Shown piece after piece: positions 37,979 to 49,678 of a stretch of DNA of 64,000 nucleotides (positions within the stretch are counted from its first letter, which is position 1; each line of letters starts with the position of its first letter). The translations under genes were made by a program, and so were the position numbers. Below the pieces are notes generated by a model. It saw only the letters and a list, made by a program, of their open reading frames with translations. It ran no database searches and was not told where the DNA came from. Source of the DNA: Mycobacterium adipatum (GTDB lineage Bacteria > Actinomycetota > Actinomycetes > Mycobacteriales > Mycobacteriaceae); assembly GCF_001644575.1 (NCBI RefSeq), contig NZ_CP015596.1:5704001-5768000 (forward strand), written 5' to 3'.

Positions 37979-38883
37979 TCCCAGAACTGCAGCCACCTGA
38001 CCGAACCGAACAGCAGCAGCGTCCCCGCGTACAGCAGCAGGATCACCGCCGCACCGGCCAAGCTGCTCCGCCAGCCCGCGCCGTCGACCGGGTCCAGCCA
38101 GCGCCGGAAAGGCCCTGAGGCCCAGGGCATCAGCCACCACTGCATCGCCGCCACGCTGATCACCTGACTGAGCCAGAGCGACAGCCAGGGCTCGGCACCG
38201 AGTTGATCCAGTACCGGACCCAGGAAACGCGACAGCAGCATCACCGTCGGGTACAACACCAGCAGCACCAGCATGACCGATTTCCAGTTGGGCGTCATGA
38301 GCATGCGGCCACCGTCGGTGCGGACGGTGGTGCCGAAGGCGGTGGTGCCGGTTGCCGGGGCAAACTCCGCGGTCAGGCTCGAGCGCAAGCCGAGCAGAGC
38401 ATCCGCGCGCCGACCCGATGACATCCACGCCGTCAGGTGCCGGTCGGTGCGAAAGCGCAGCACCGAGAGGGCCTCTTCCTCATCGAGGAAAAGAACGGTG
38501 CCCTCATAGCCACTGAAGTCGCTTGCGGCGGTGGCGAGTTCGCGCTGCGACTGCAGGAATTCGGTGCTTCTGCCGGCAACGAGCTGGTGCCGCAGGGCGG
38601 CGACACCTGCCGGCGGCGGCTCGTCGGTCGCGAGCAGTATCGCCGGGGCCGCCGGCAGCCATCCCCCGTGCCCCAGCGGGTCGGCACGGTCCAGCCATGC
38701 GTCCAATTCCGTTGTGCCGCTGAAGGTCACCGCGACGGCGGGCTCCAAAGGCCCGTCGGCCACCGACACCCGGGTCCTGATACAACCAGCAGCGGTGGCG
38801 GTCACGGCGCTCGCCCACTCCGAGAAGTCGCCGTTGCCGCCCGGATGGAACACCAGCACCGCGGTGACCTCGGACGCACTCAC
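37963..38883 (-). CDS. Two-part protein: ABM-like cytoplasmic region plus membrane domain
   Basis: 306 aa from GTG 38883. The first about 190 residues contain two repeats resembling antibiotic-biosynthesis-monooxygenase (dimeric alpha/beta barrel) domains: EVTAVLVFHPGGNGDFSEWA and TVLFLDEEEALSVLRFRTDR. The remainder has three or four membrane helices (VMLVLLVLYPTVMLL, VISVAAMQWWLMPWA, LLLYAGTLLLFG). No catalytic residues identified. The GTG overlaps the TetR stop (GTGA), so it is co-translated with that regulator. Function unknown. Confidence 0.7.
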   Translation of the reverse strand: MSASEVTAVLVFHPGGNGDFSEWASAVTATAAGCIRTRVSVADGPLEPAVAVTFSGTTELDAWLDRADPLGHGGWLPAAPAILLATDEPPPAGVAALRHQLVAGRSTEFLQSQRELATAASDFSGYEGTVLFLDEEEALSVLRFRTDRHLTAWMSSGRRADALLGLRSSLTAEFAPATGTTAFGTTVRTDGGRMLMTPNWKSVMLVLLVLYPTVMLLSRFLGPVLDQLGAEPWLSLWLSQVISVAAMQWWLMPWASGPFRRWLDPVDGAGWRSSLAGAAVILLLYAGTLLLFGSVRWLQFWDYASP

Positions 38884-39506
38884 TCGGGCAGACCCAACTC
38901 GGCGGAGGACGCCGTCAGGTAACGGGTGACGGTCGGCCCGACCAGGTTCACGATGTCCTCCGCCGGGAGGTCGGCCAACGGTGACACTTTCATCACGTAG
39001 CGCAGCAACGCGGTGCCGAGCAGGTTGGTGGCGGCCAGCATCGCCCGCAACCTCGCCTGCGCATCGCCGCCGATCACCCCGGACACCGCGGTCAGCACAT
39101 AGCTCTGCATGAACGAACGCAGCGCCTCGTTCGCATCGGGGTTGGACGTCGCCGACTGCAGCATGGCGACCATGCTGTCGGCGGTCTCGGGCGATTCCCA
39201 GATCTGCAGATACCTGCGGACCAGTCGACTGCCGATATCCCCCTCGGCGGCGGTCATCGCCGCGACAAGTTGCGCCGGATCGATCAACAGTCGCAGCGAT
39301 TCCCGGAACAGGTCGGCCTTGGACCCGAACAGGTACAGCACCATCGACGGGTCGACCTGGGCGTCCCTGGCGATGGCACGCAGCGTCGCCTTGTCGTAAC
39401 CGTGCGCCGCGAAGTGCTGTTTGGCCGCCGCAAGGACGGCCTCTCGGGACACCGGCTCCCCCTGCCGCCTACCTCGCTTGGCGGTTCTCTGCGCTGGTGA
39501 AGCCAT
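38880..39506 (-). CDS. TetR-family transcriptional regulator
   Basis: 208 aa from ATG 39506 (MASPAQRTAKRGRRQGEPVS). Helix-turn-helix at about residues 35-60: ATLRAIARDAQVDPSMVLYL then FGSKADLF. The C-terminal domain resembles TetR_C_17-type regulators. Its promoter region holds two matching palindromes, at 39521 and 39574, the second beside the divergent membrane gene at 39603, so it should repress both transcription units. Confidence 0.88.
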   Translation of the reverse strand: MASPAQRTAKRGRRQGEPVSREAVLAAAKQHFAAHGYDKATLRAIARDAQVDPSMVLYLFGSKADLFRESLRLLIDPAQLVAAMTAAEGDIGSRLVRRYLQIWESPETADSMVAMLQSATSNPDANEALRSFMQSYVLTAVSGVIGGDAQARLRAMLAATNLLGTALLRYVMKVSPLADLPAEDIVNLVGPTVTRYLTASSAELGLPE

Positions 39507-39520
39507 GTTTCGACAGTAGC

Positions 39521-39540
39521 ATTTCAATGCCCGTTGAAAT
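39521..39540. promoter_or_regulatory. TetR operator 1
   Basis: ATTTCAATGCCCGTTGAAAT is a perfect 7-bp inverted repeat with a 6-nt spacer, 14 nt upstream of the TetR start codon. It matches operator 2 in arm sequence and spacing. Confidence 0.75.
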
Positions 39541-39573
39541 AAAGACCAAGCGGCGTTAGGCTCTGCCCAGATT

Positions 39574-39593
39574 ATTTCAACGCCGGATGAAAA
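39574..39593. promoter_or_regulatory. TetR operator 2
   Basis: ATTTCAACGCCGGATGAAAA repeats the arms of operator 1 with two mismatches and the same 6-nt spacer. It ends nine bases before ATG 39603, covering the ribosome-binding region of the divergent gene. Confidence 0.7.
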
Positions 39594-39602
39594 GAGCTCC
39601 CG

Positions 39603-40586
39603 ATGATCGCTCCCTCACCCACCGTGGCCAACCACCACGCGGCCGCCGACCACCAGCGCCCCGTCCTGGCCCGCACCGCGGGCGTCGTCCTCGCCCTCAC
39701 CGTCGCGCTGGCGGTCCTGACCCTTGCCTTCGCGCTCCCGGCGGTGAAATCCAAGCCCCACGCGGTGCCGATCGGGATCGCCGGGCCGACGACGGTCACC
39801 GAAGCACTCCAACGGGCCGCCCCCGGCGCGTTCGCCGTCACCTACTACCCCGGCGTCGCCGCGCTGCGCCAAGCGGTCCTGGACCGGCAGGTGTACGGCG
39901 GCCTCGCCGTCGACACCGGCGGACCGACGCTGCTCATCGCCACCGGCGGCAGTCCGGCGGTGGCGCAGCTGCTCACCCAGGTCGGGGCGAGCTTCGCTCA
40001 GCACAGCGCAACACCCCTCACCACCGAGGATCTCGCGCCGCCGAAGGCCGGGGATCCGCGGGGAGCCGGCCTGGCGGCGTCGGCGCTGCCCATCACGCTG
40101 GCCAGCATCCTGCCCGCCATCGCGCTGGTGTTCGTCGTGGGGCAGCGGGTGTGGATCCGCGCCGCCGCGGCCGTCCTGTTCGCCGGCCTGATGGGTGTGA
40201 CGGCCGCGGCGCTGCTGCGGTACCCGCTGGGCTCGATCGACCAGAACTTCTGGGGCGTCGCCGCAGGTTTGGCCCTCGGTATCGCGGCGGCACTGCTGTT
40301 CATCCTCGGATTGGGCTCCCTGTTCGGCCGCACCGGGCTGGCGATCGGCGCGGGCCTGGCGGTGCTGATCGGCAATCCGCTCTCGGGGCTGACCAGCGCA
40401 CCGGAGATGCTGCCGGCCGGCTGGGGGACCCTGGGTCAACTGCTCCCCCAGGGCGCCACCGCAACGCTGCTGCGATCCACGGCCCACTTCGGCGGGGCCG
40501 GGGCCGAGTCGGCGATCCTGGTGCTGAGCTGCTGGGCCGCCGTTGGCACGGTGCTGATGGCGACCGCTGCGCTGCGGCGCACCTAA
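39603..40586 (+). CDS. Predicted membrane protein, ABC-2/YhgE-Pip-like
   Basis: 327 aa. One helix at about residues 25-47, an external domain to about 155 (VPIGIAGPTTVTEALQRAAP, VYGGLAVDTGGPTLLIATGG), then five helices. This one-plus-five layout resembles ABC-2-type permeases and YhgE/Pip proteins (ESX/phage-infection-like), but no ATPase gene is adjacent. GNPLSGLTSAPEMLPAGWG near the end is the YhgE-like turn before the last helix. It is controlled by the divergent TetR through two operators. Substrate unknown; an exporter or envelope-stress role is plausible. Confidence 0.7.
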   Translation: MIAPSPTVANHHAAADHQRPVLARTAGVVLALTVALAVLTLAFALPAVKSKPHAVPIGIAGPTTVTEALQRAAPGAFAVTYYPGVAALRQAVLDRQVYGGLAVDTGGPTLLIATGGSPAVAQLLTQVGASFAQHSATPLTTEDLAPPKAGDPRGAGLAASALPITLASILPAIALVFVVGQRVWIRAAAAVLFAGLMGVTAAALLRYPLGSIDQNFWGVAAGLALGIAAALLFILGLGSLFGRTGLAIGAGLAVLIGNPLSGLTSAPEMLPAGWGTLGQLLPQGATATLLRSTAHFGGAGAESAILVLSCWAAVGTVLMATAALRRT

Positions 40587-40597
40587 ACTCCTATCCC

Positions 40598-41749
40598 GTG
40601 GGACTCGACGACCGCGAAGCGCTGCAGACCCTGCGCGCCGCGGTCGCCGGTGACGGCGTGATCGGACGGATCTACACCCGGTGGTTCGCCATCGACATGT
40701 CCGCGCGCGATCTGTTCCCTCCCGACCTGACCCGCCAACGTGCCTCCTTCGGCGAGGCGCTGAGCTGGCTGTTGGCCGAGATGATCGCCCAGCGCGCCGA
40801 GGAGCCCGTCGCGTTCATGGCCCAGCTCGGCCGCGACCACCGCAAGTACGGTGTCACCGCGCAGCACTACGACAGCCTGGGCCAGGCGTTGCTGACCACC
40901 CTGCACAGCGAACTCAGCGACGTATGGGATGGCCGGATCGCCGAAGCCACATCGGATTTCATCGAACTGGTGATCGGCGTGATGCGCGGCGCGGCCGACG
41001 CCGAACAGGGCCCGCCCTTCGTCGACGGGACGGTGTGCGAGCACATCCGGGCCACCCGCGACGTGTCGGTCGTGCGGCTGCAGCTGGACCGACCGCTGGC
41101 CTATCACCCCGGGCAGTACGTGACGGTGCAGGTACCGCAGTGGCCGCGTCGATGGCGCTATCTGAGCCCCTCGATCCCCGCCGACGGCACCGGTGCCGTG
41201 GAGTTTCACGTCCGGTCGGTCAGCGGCGGGATGGTCAGCACCGCGATCGTCGGCGAAACCGCCCCGGGTGACCGCTGGCGGCTGTCCAATCCGCACGGCG
41301 GACTGCACATCGACCGCCACGGCGCGGACGTGCTGCTGGTGGCGGGCAGTACCGGGCTGGCGCCGCTGCGCGCGCTGATCTCCGATCTGAGCCGGTACGC
41401 CGAGAATCCGCGGGTGCATCTGTTCTTCGGTGGCCGCTATCCCTGCGATCTCTACGATCTGCGCACACTCTGGGAGATCGCATCGACCAACCCATGGCTG
41501 TCGGTGACGCCGGTGTCGGAGTACTCCACCGATCCCCCGTGGGCCGGCGATTATCCCGATCACCAGCCACCACGCGGCCTGCACGTGCGCCAGACCGGCA
41601 TCCTGCCCGAGGTGGTGACCAGGTACGGCAGCTGGAGCGACCGCCAGATCCTGATCTGCGGCAGCCCGGACATGGTCACCGCGACGAAGGCCGCACTGAT
41701 CGCGAAAGGCGCACCGCCCGAGCGGATCCAGCACGACCCGCTGGCGTGA
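40598..41749 (+). CDS. Flavohaemoprotein-like oxidoreductase (Rv0385-like)
   Basis: 383 aa from GTG 40598. The N-terminal globin domain (about 1-135) has the proximal His in LGRDHRKYGV. The FAD domain is marked by RRWRYLSPSIPA and the NAD domain by VAGSTGLAPLRAL and ICGSPDMV. It fits the type II mycobacterial flavohaemoglobin-like group (Rv0385), which differs from NO-dioxygenase Hmp and has been linked to D-lactate oxidation. The globin distal pocket and FAD motif deviate from Hmp. It is separated from the upstream membrane gene by 11 nt but reading style suggests its own start. Confidence 0.85.
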   Translation: MGLDDREALQTLRAAVAGDGVIGRIYTRWFAIDMSARDLFPPDLTRQRASFGEALSWLLAEMIAQRAEEPVAFMAQLGRDHRKYGVTAQHYDSLGQALLTTLHSELSDVWDGRIAEATSDFIELVIGVMRGAADAEQGPPFVDGTVCEHIRATRDVSVVRLQLDRPLAYHPGQYVTVQVPQWPRRWRYLSPSIPADGTGAVEFHVRSVSGGMVSTAIVGETAPGDRWRLSNPHGGLHIDRHGADVLLVAGSTGLAPLRALISDLSRYAENPRVHLFFGGRYPCDLYDLRTLWEIASTNPWLSVTPVSEYSTDPPWAGDYPDHQPPRGLHVRQTGILPEVVTRYGSWSDRQILICGSPDMVTATKAALIAKGAPPERIQHDPLA

Positions 41750-41761
41750 CAGAATCCGTTC

Positions 41762-42652
41762 ATGGCCGAACTCGATCGCATCACCCTGCGGGACCCGTCC
41801 TCGGCGCTGACGGCCACCTTCGTGCCCGGGGCGGGCATGATCGGGACCTCACTGGCCGACGACGGCGTGGAATTCCTCGGCCAGCGCCGTGGCCTGCAGG
41901 CCTATCTCACCGACGGAAAGACGATGGGCATCCCGATCCTCTACCCGTGGGCCAACCGGCTCAGCGGCACCGAGTACCGGGTCGATACCACCACCGTCGA
42001 GCTGGCGGGTGCACCCGGGGTGCGCACCGACCCGCATGGTGCGCCCATGCACGGCGTGCTGGCCGCCTACCCTGGCTGGCAGGTGACCGAGGAATCCGCC
42101 CACAGCCTCACCGCGACAGTCGATTTCGACACACCGGAGCTGCTGGCGGCGTTCCCGTTCCCGCATGTGCTGACCCAGCGGATCACGCTGTCGGACCGGA
42201 CACTGTCCATCGCCACCACGGTGCAACCCGGAGCCGGCCCAGTGCCACTGTGTTTCGGATACCACCCGTACTTCACGCTGCCGGATGTGCCGCGCGCGCA
42301 ATGGGAGTTGAGCACGCCCGCGATGCGCCACCTACCGGTCGACGACCGCGGCATCCCCACCGGTGCGCACCAGCCGTGGGCCGCCGACTCGGGTGCGCTG
42401 GGTGAGCGGGTACTCGACGACGGCTTCGACCGGGTCGCCGACGGGGCGGTATTCGCGCTCTCGGCGGGCGGCCGCCGCATCGAAATCACCTTCGACGAGG
42501 GCTACCCCGCCGCCCAGCTGTTCGCACCGTCCGGTGACGCACTGGTGGCCATCGAACCGATGACCGCGCCGACGGACGCCCTGCGGCGCGGCGGTTACCG
42601 GACGGCCACCGGCGAACCGATGACCGCACGGTTCTCGATACGTATCGGCTAG
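41762..42652 (+). CDS. Aldose 1-epimerase (mutarotase)-like protein
   Basis: 296 aa. Galactose-mutarotase beta-sandwich: ILYPWANRLSG (sugar-binding Asn-Arg), PMHGVLAAYPGW (His), CFGYHPYFTLP (catalytic His) and VAIEPMTAPTDAL (catalytic Glu). It interconverts alpha and beta anomers of hexoses in the cytoplasm; the exact sugar is not determined. It starts 12 nt after the flavohaemoprotein gene, and its end overlaps the stop region of convergent hspR by four bases. Confidence 0.9.
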   Translation: MAELDRITLRDPSSALTATFVPGAGMIGTSLADDGVEFLGQRRGLQAYLTDGKTMGIPILYPWANRLSGTEYRVDTTTVELAGAPGVRTDPHGAPMHGVLAAYPGWQVTEESAHSLTATVDFDTPELLAAFPFPHVLTQRITLSDRTLSIATTVQPGAGPVPLCFGYHPYFTLPDVPRAQWELSTPAMRHLPVDDRGIPTGAHQPWAADSGALGERVLDDGFDRVADGAVFALSAGGRRIEITFDEGYPAAQLFAPSGDALVAIEPMTAPTDALRRGGYRTATGEPMTARFSIRIG

Positions 42653-43002
42653 CGGGCGCGCCGCGCGCCGGGTTGCCACAGCACCAGGGCGGTGCTCGGC
42701 TTGCGTAGCTGCTCGACCTCGGCGGACAACTCGGCCACCCGGGCCTGCAGCGCTTCGACCTGATTGGTCAGCTCGATGATCCGTTTGATCCCAGCGAGAT
42801 TGACACCCTCGTCCTGGGACAACCGCTGCACCTCGCGGAGCAGGTCGACGTCGTGTTGGGAGTAACGCCGACCTCCTCCGGAGGTACGTTGCGGGCTGAC
42901 CAGGCCGAGCCGGTCATAGGTACGCAACGTCTGGGCGTGCATACCGGCCAGCTCGGCGGCGACCGAGATGAGGAACGTCCGGGCGTCGTCCTTGCGGCTC
43001 AT
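42649..43002 (-). CDS. hspR: HspR heat-shock repressor (MerR family)
   Basis: 117 aa from ATG 43002 (MSRKDDARTFLISVAAELAG). MerR-type winged helix with HAQTLRTYDRLGLVSPQRTS and GGGRRYSQHDVDLL, then a coiled coil (VEALQARVAELSAEVEQLRK). It binds HAIR inverted repeats upstream of dnaK and clpB, using DnaK as corepressor in relatives. It is the last gene of dnaK-grpE-dnaJ-hspR, 19 nt after dnaJ, so it is autoregulated through the dnaK promoter. Confidence 0.95.
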   Translation of the reverse strand: MSRKDDARTFLISVAAELAGMHAQTLRTYDRLGLVSPQRTSGGGRRYSQHDVDLLREVQRLSQDEGVNLAGIKRIIELTNQVEALQARVAELSAEVEQLRKPSTALVLWQPGARRAR

Positions 43003-43021
43003 CGTGGACCCCGGGCGCTCA

Positions 43022-44197
43022 TCACAGGTTCCCTGCCCAGCCGGCCCGCGGGTCGAAACCGCTGGCGCGCTCGGCCTTCGCGTACGCCTCCAGGGCCTCG
43101 GCAACCTCGCCGTCGAGGCTCGGCGGCACCGCCACCTTCACCGTCACGAGCAGATCACCGTGGCCGCCCGAACGCTTCGGCACGCCGCGGCCGCGCACCC
43201 GCAGGATACGACCGTCCGAGGTACCCTTGGGCACCCGGACCCCGACCTTGCCTTCCAGCGTCGGCACCGAAAGCGTTGTGCCCAGCGCCAACTCGTGGAA
43301 GCTCACCGGGACGGTGACGGTCAGGTCATCGCCGTCACGACCGAACACCTTGTCGGCGCGGACGTGGACGGTGACATAGAGGTCCCCCGACGGCGCTCCC
43401 CGCAGCCCGGCCTCGCCCTGGCCGGCCAACCTGATCCGCTGGCCGTCCTCGACGCCCGGCGGGATCCGCACGTTGATGGTGCGGGTCCTGGTCGTCACAC
43501 CGGTGCCGTGGCATTCATCGCAGGGATGCTCGATGATCGAACCGCTGCCCCGGCATTCGGTGCACGGTTCGGAGAACCCGAACGCACCCTGGTTACGGTT
43601 GACGACGCCCGCGCCGTTACAGCTCGGGCACACCTTGGGGCTGGTGCCCGGCCGCGCGCCGCTGCCGTGGCAGTTGGTGCACGGCGCCGGGCTGGTCAGC
43701 CGCAGCGGCATCGCCACGCCCTTGGTCGCCTCCAGGAACGACAGTTCGGTCTCGGTTTCCAGGTCGTTGCCACGCCGCGGACGGCTGGGTCGCGGCTGCT
43801 GAGCACCGCGACCGAACAGGCCACCGAACAGATCACCGATATTGGCGCCACCGGCCTGACCCGCCTGGTCGAACAGGTCGCCCAGGTTGAAATCGGCTCC
43901 CTCGCTGGAGAATCCGCCGAAGTTACCGCCACCGGCCGCACGACGACCGAAGCCGCCGTTGGCGAACAGGCGCCGGGTCTCGTCGTACTCCTTGCGCTTG
44001 GCGTCGTCGGTGAGCACTTCCTTGGCCTCGGATGCGGCCTTGTACCGCTCCTCGGCGGCGGTGTTGCCGGGGTTACGGTCGGGGTGGTTCTCGGCCAGGA
44101 TCTTGCGCGCAGCGCGCTTGATCTCGTCCTTGCCGGCGTCAGAGGTGACGCCCAGCTCCTTGTAGAAGTCCTTCTCGACCCACTCACGCTGAGCCAT
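43022..44197 (-). CDS. dnaJ: DnaJ co-chaperone (Hsp40)
   Basis: 391 aa, full type I DnaJ. The J domain has NHPDRNPG with the HPD that stimulates DnaK. A Gly/Phe-rich segment (about 80-135) is followed by a zinc-binding domain with four C-x2-C-x-G-x-G repeats ([32 protein letters not shown]) and the C-terminal substrate-binding beta domains. It is DnaJ1 of the two mycobacterial DnaJ proteins by its location after grpE. The gap to grpE is 20 nt with an AGGAGG-type site. Confidence 0.97.
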   Translation of the reverse strand: MAQREWVEKDFYKELGVTSDAGKDEIKRAARKILAENHPDRNPGNTAAEERYKAASEAKEVLTDDAKRKEYDETRRLFANGGFGRRAAGGGNFGGFSSEGADFNLGDLFDQAGQAGGANIGDLFGGLFGRGAQQPRPSRPRRGNDLETETELSFLEATKGVAMPLRLTSPAPCTNCHGSGARPGTSPKVCPSCNGAGVVNRNQGAFGFSEPCTECRGSGSIIEHPCDECHGTGVTTRTRTINVRIPPGVEDGQRIRLAGQGEAGLRGAPSGDLYVTVHVRADKVFGRDGDDLTVTVPVSFHELALGTTLSVPTLEGKVGVRVPKGTSDGRILRVRGRGVPKRSGGHGDLLVTVKVAVPPSLDGEVAEALEAYAKAERASGFDPRAGWAGNL

Positions 44198-44217
44198 GCG
44201 TCACCTCCTTCACCGGG

Positions 44218-46774
<2,557 letters not shown>

Positions 46775-46834
46775 TTGTCGAAATGGTCAACGGGCCGCTC
46801 CGCGGATTTGTTCCCGGGCCACCCCGCCTTTCCC

Positions 46835-46896
46835 GGCGAAACTCGCGTACCGGTTGTCGGCAAGCCCCGGATCGCGACGGGTACGCGAGTTTCGCC
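46835..46896. repeat. 62-bp palindromic intergenic element
   Basis: GGCGAAACTCGCGTACC (46835-46851) and its exact complement (46880-46896) flank a 28-nt loop between dnaK and the convergent end of the hydrolase gene. With one bulged base the pairing continues outward (CC and GG). A 17-bp perfect stem is long for a terminator, and there is no T-run. Confidence 0.85.
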
Positions 46897-46902
46897 CGGT
46901 AG

Positions 46903-47802
46903 TCAGAGGACCGTGGCGAGAAACTCCCGCACCACGCGGACGAACACTTCAGGTTGGTCGTAGGTGACGATGTGACCGGCCCCGGGGATCGTCGCCGATC
47001 TCGAGCCCGGCGTCCGCGCCCGAGCAGCGGCGAACTCATCCGCACCGACCAACGGGTCGCCGGCACCGCGGACCCACAGGGTGGGCACGGTCAAGGTCGG
47101 CAGCTCGGGCGCGAGGTCGAGGCGCATCGCACCGGGTCCGTAGGCGTAGATCTGCCAGTCATCGAGCACCTTCTCCCGGTGCCGGCTCTTCGCCCGGGCC
47201 TCCGCGACGGCGTGCTCGACGATGCGCTCGAATCCGGGGGTATCGGCGCCGGCGGTCAAACTGGCGGCCAACGCGGACCGCAGGTAACCCGGCAAACGGG
47301 CCAGTGCCCAGCTGCACGACCGGAGCAGACCCGGAACACGCATGACCGCCCAGGTGAGAAATTGGTACCGCCGCTTTGCCCCGATCCCGCCGGGACCGAC
47401 CGCGACCAACGCGCTCACCCGGTCCGGGTGGTCCAGCGCGAACCGCACGGCCACCCCGGCACCCATCGACAACCCGATCACGCCGACCCGGGAAACACCG
47501 ATCGCGTCAAGCAGCGCCGGGACGAACCGGCGGTAGAAGTTATCGTCGAGACGCCCTGTCCAGGGTCTGCTCCCGCCGTGTCTGGGCATGTCGATGACGT
47601 GGACGCGATACCCACGCGCCAACTGCCCGACGACGTCGTGCCACACCCCTTGGCCCGTGTCGAGCATGGCTCCGTGCAGCAGGAGCAGGGGCGGCCCGGA
47701 TTCGCCCGCGCGGTACAGGCGCACCGGCCCCCCGCACACCGTCAGATCACGGTGCGGCGCGAAGGGCGCGGGCCCGTGACCAGTTCTGCTCTGATCCCCC
47801 AC
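46903..47802 (-). CDS. Alpha/beta-hydrolase fold protein
   Basis: 299 aa from GTG 47802. It has LLLLHGAMLDTG (oxyanion region), IDMPRHGGSRPW, the nucleophile elbow IGLSMGAGVAV, an Asp in WVRGAGDPLVGADEF and the catalytic His in IPGAGHIVTYDQPE. The cap segment is Arg/Leu-rich. No signal peptide. Substrate unknown; it resembles haloalkane-dehalogenase/esterase-like hydrolases. It is on the dnaK strand but separated by a palindrome, so independently transcribed. Confidence 0.82.
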   Translation of the reverse strand: MGDQSRTGHGPAPFAPHRDLTVCGGPVRLYRAGESGPPLLLLHGAMLDTGQGVWHDVVGQLARGYRVHVIDMPRHGGSRPWTGRLDDNFYRRFVPALLDAIGVSRVGVIGLSMGAGVAVRFALDHPDRVSALVAVGPGGIGAKRRYQFLTWAVMRVPGLLRSCSWALARLPGYLRSALAASLTAGADTPGFERIVEHAVAEARAKSRHREKVLDDWQIYAYGPGAMRLDLAPELPTLTVPTLWVRGAGDPLVGADEFAAARARTPGSRSATIPGAGHIVTYDQPEVFVRVVREFLATVL

Positions 47803-47817
47803 CTTCGGCAGTCTGCC

Positions 47818-48405
47818 TTACGTCACCGAACTGATCAGGGCGCTGCACATCGGCAGCCGGAGATCCAACTGCCGCTGCTGGAACATGTTGGGCGCGGTGA
47901 TGACCACCAAACCCCAGTTCTCACAGGGGCTCTCGGTCTCGCGATGCACATCGCTGGCCTGGAGATCCGCGGTCGCGATTTCTCCGGGCGCCAATGTCAG
48001 CAGCGGTGCGGCGATCTGCTGGCGACGCTCGACGTGCAGGGTCGGGCCATCCTTGTCGACGATGTCGGCGCCCGGGTAGCCCTGCAGTGTGCAGCTCTTG
48101 GACGTGACGTTCTCGAACTCCAGCACCACCCGGTACTCGGAGCCCTGCGACTCCAGCGGGCGGTGGGAGACCACCAGATCGGTGTCCGCACACGGCACAG
48201 CGTCCTGCCGCACCTCCGGTGATACGGCGGTCGCGGCGGGAGCAGGGAGAGGAGCGGTCACCGTCGCGGTCACCGTCGCGGCGGTGTGCATGGTCGTCAC
48301 CGGTGTTGTCGCGTCCGTCGATCCGGCTTGGGGAGCGGGCCCGGATGCGCACCCGGCGAGCAATGCGGCCACCGCGACCGGCAGCGACACGTTCCACATG
48401 TTCAT
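47818..48405 (-). CDS. DUF4232 lipoprotein
   Basis: 195 aa from ATG 48405 (an ATG six bases inward is also possible). The signal NVSLPVAVAALLAGCASGPA has a lipobox Cys. A Thr/Ala/Pro linker precedes a beta-sandwich with DLVVSHRPLESQGSEYRVVL, FENVTSKSCTLQGYPG and LAPGEIATADLQAS, the conserved pattern of DUF4232. Two disulfides are likely. Surface-anchored; function unknown. Divergent from the DUF389 gene. Confidence 0.82.
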   Translation of the reverse strand: MNMWNVSLPVAVAALLAGCASGPAPQAGSTDATTPVTTMHTAATVTATVTAPLPAPAATAVSPEVRQDAVPCADTDLVVSHRPLESQGSEYRVVLEFENVTSKSCTLQGYPGADIVDKDGPTLHVERRQQIAAPLLTLAPGEIATADLQASDVHRETESPCENWGLVVITAPNMFQQRQLDLRLPMCSALISSVT

Positions 48406-48576
48406 GACGCGATCCAACGGCGTCGCCGGCGCTACCGATCCCAATGTGCGCGTACACCGGTCTCGTCTACTGACGTCGCCGCGGTACATGCGCCGGCGGG
48501 CAAGGTATACCGGGCGAGATCGGCCCCGCCAGCGCGCCATCCGGAATTGCGGACGCACCGGCGGCACACTTTTCGA

Positions 48577-49539
48577 ATGCTGCATGTGAGGATCCTGGCC
48601 CCGAGCGACATGACCGACGACGTCGTGTCCGTCCTCGAGGCAGATCCGTGCGTGAGCGGTCTCGTCGTCGTCAAGGACGCCGCGATACGACCACGCGGGG
48701 ACTTGCTGCTCGCCGATGCCCCCCGGGAGTCCGTCAACGAGATCGTCGCCGGACTGCGTGCCCTCGGCGTGCATCGTCGGGGCACCATCGAAATCCAGCG
48801 CGTCGACACCTGGCTGTCGAGCGAGGGTTTCGACGCCGAACTGAGGGCTCCTGGTAGCAGTGCCGATGCCGTGGTGTGGGCCGAGGTCGCGCAACGCTCG
48901 TATGAAGAGTCCGAGCTCAACTGGACCTATCTCTGTTTCATGACGCTGGCGACCGTGATCGCGGCCATCGCCATCGTGCTGGACTCGCAGATCCTGGTCA
49001 TCGGAGCGATGGTGCTGGGCCCGGAGTTCGGCGCCATCGCCGCCCTCGGTGTCGCCCTGGTGCGGCGCCGTTTTGCGCTACTGGGGCACGCGGTCCGCAC
49101 CCTGGTCCTGGGTTTCACGGCAGCCATCGCGGCCACCACCGTGTTCGCGCTGATCGGCCGGGCCCTGGGTTGGGTCACCCTTGCCAACGTCGTGGGCCCC
49201 CGACCCGCCACCGACTTCATCTACAGCCCGGACAAGTGGTCGTTCATCGTGGCCTTGATCGCGGGGGCCGCCGGCGTCCTGTCGGTCACCTCCACGAAGG
49301 CCGGCGGCCTGGCGGGGGTGTTCATCTCGGTGACCACGGTGCCGGCAGCGGGCAACATCGCGTTGGGACTCGCCTTCGGCGCAGGCCATGAGGTCTGGCC
49401 CAGCGTCGTTCAGTTGCTGGTGAATCTCCTGGGCATGGCGCTGGCCGGATGGCTCACCCTGGCGTTGCAGCAATTCGTGTGGTCGAGGGTGTCGTTGCGT
49501 CGAGCGAAGGCCATGAGCAGACCGCGACGCATGCTCTAG
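48577..49539 (+). CDS. DUF389 membrane protein
   Basis: 320 aa from ATG 48577. An N-terminal cytoplasmic alpha/beta domain (about 1-115: HVRILAPSDMTDDVVSVLEA) is followed by six helices with the DUF389 signatures DSQILVIGAMVLGPEFGAIA and SVTSTKAGGLAGVFISVTTV. Members are poorly studied; structural similarity to amino-acid or anion transporters has been suggested but no function is proven. It is followed by the DUF4393 gene at 49679. Confidence 0.85.
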   Translation: MLHVRILAPSDMTDDVVSVLEADPCVSGLVVVKDAAIRPRGDLLLADAPRESVNEIVAGLRALGVHRRGTIEIQRVDTWLSSEGFDAELRAPGSSADAVVWAEVAQRSYEESELNWTYLCFMTLATVIAAIAIVLDSQILVIGAMVLGPEFGAIAALGVALVRRRFALLGHAVRTLVLGFTAAIAATTVFALIGRALGWVTLANVVGPRPATDFIYSPDKWSFIVALIAGAAGVLSVTSTKAGGLAGVFISVTTVPAAGNIALGLAFGAGHEVWPSVVQLLVNLLGMALAGWLTLALQQFVWSRVSLRRAKAMSRPRRML

Positions 49540-49678
49540 GCGGGCGATGCGGGTCGTATGTGTGCCGCCCGCCGCTGCCATACCAACACTAGGTAACCTG
49601 CCGGGAACGACGGCGACCGCGGTCAAGGACGACCGGGGCGCCGCTCACCCGTCGTCGCGCATGGGGGTCGATCAACTG

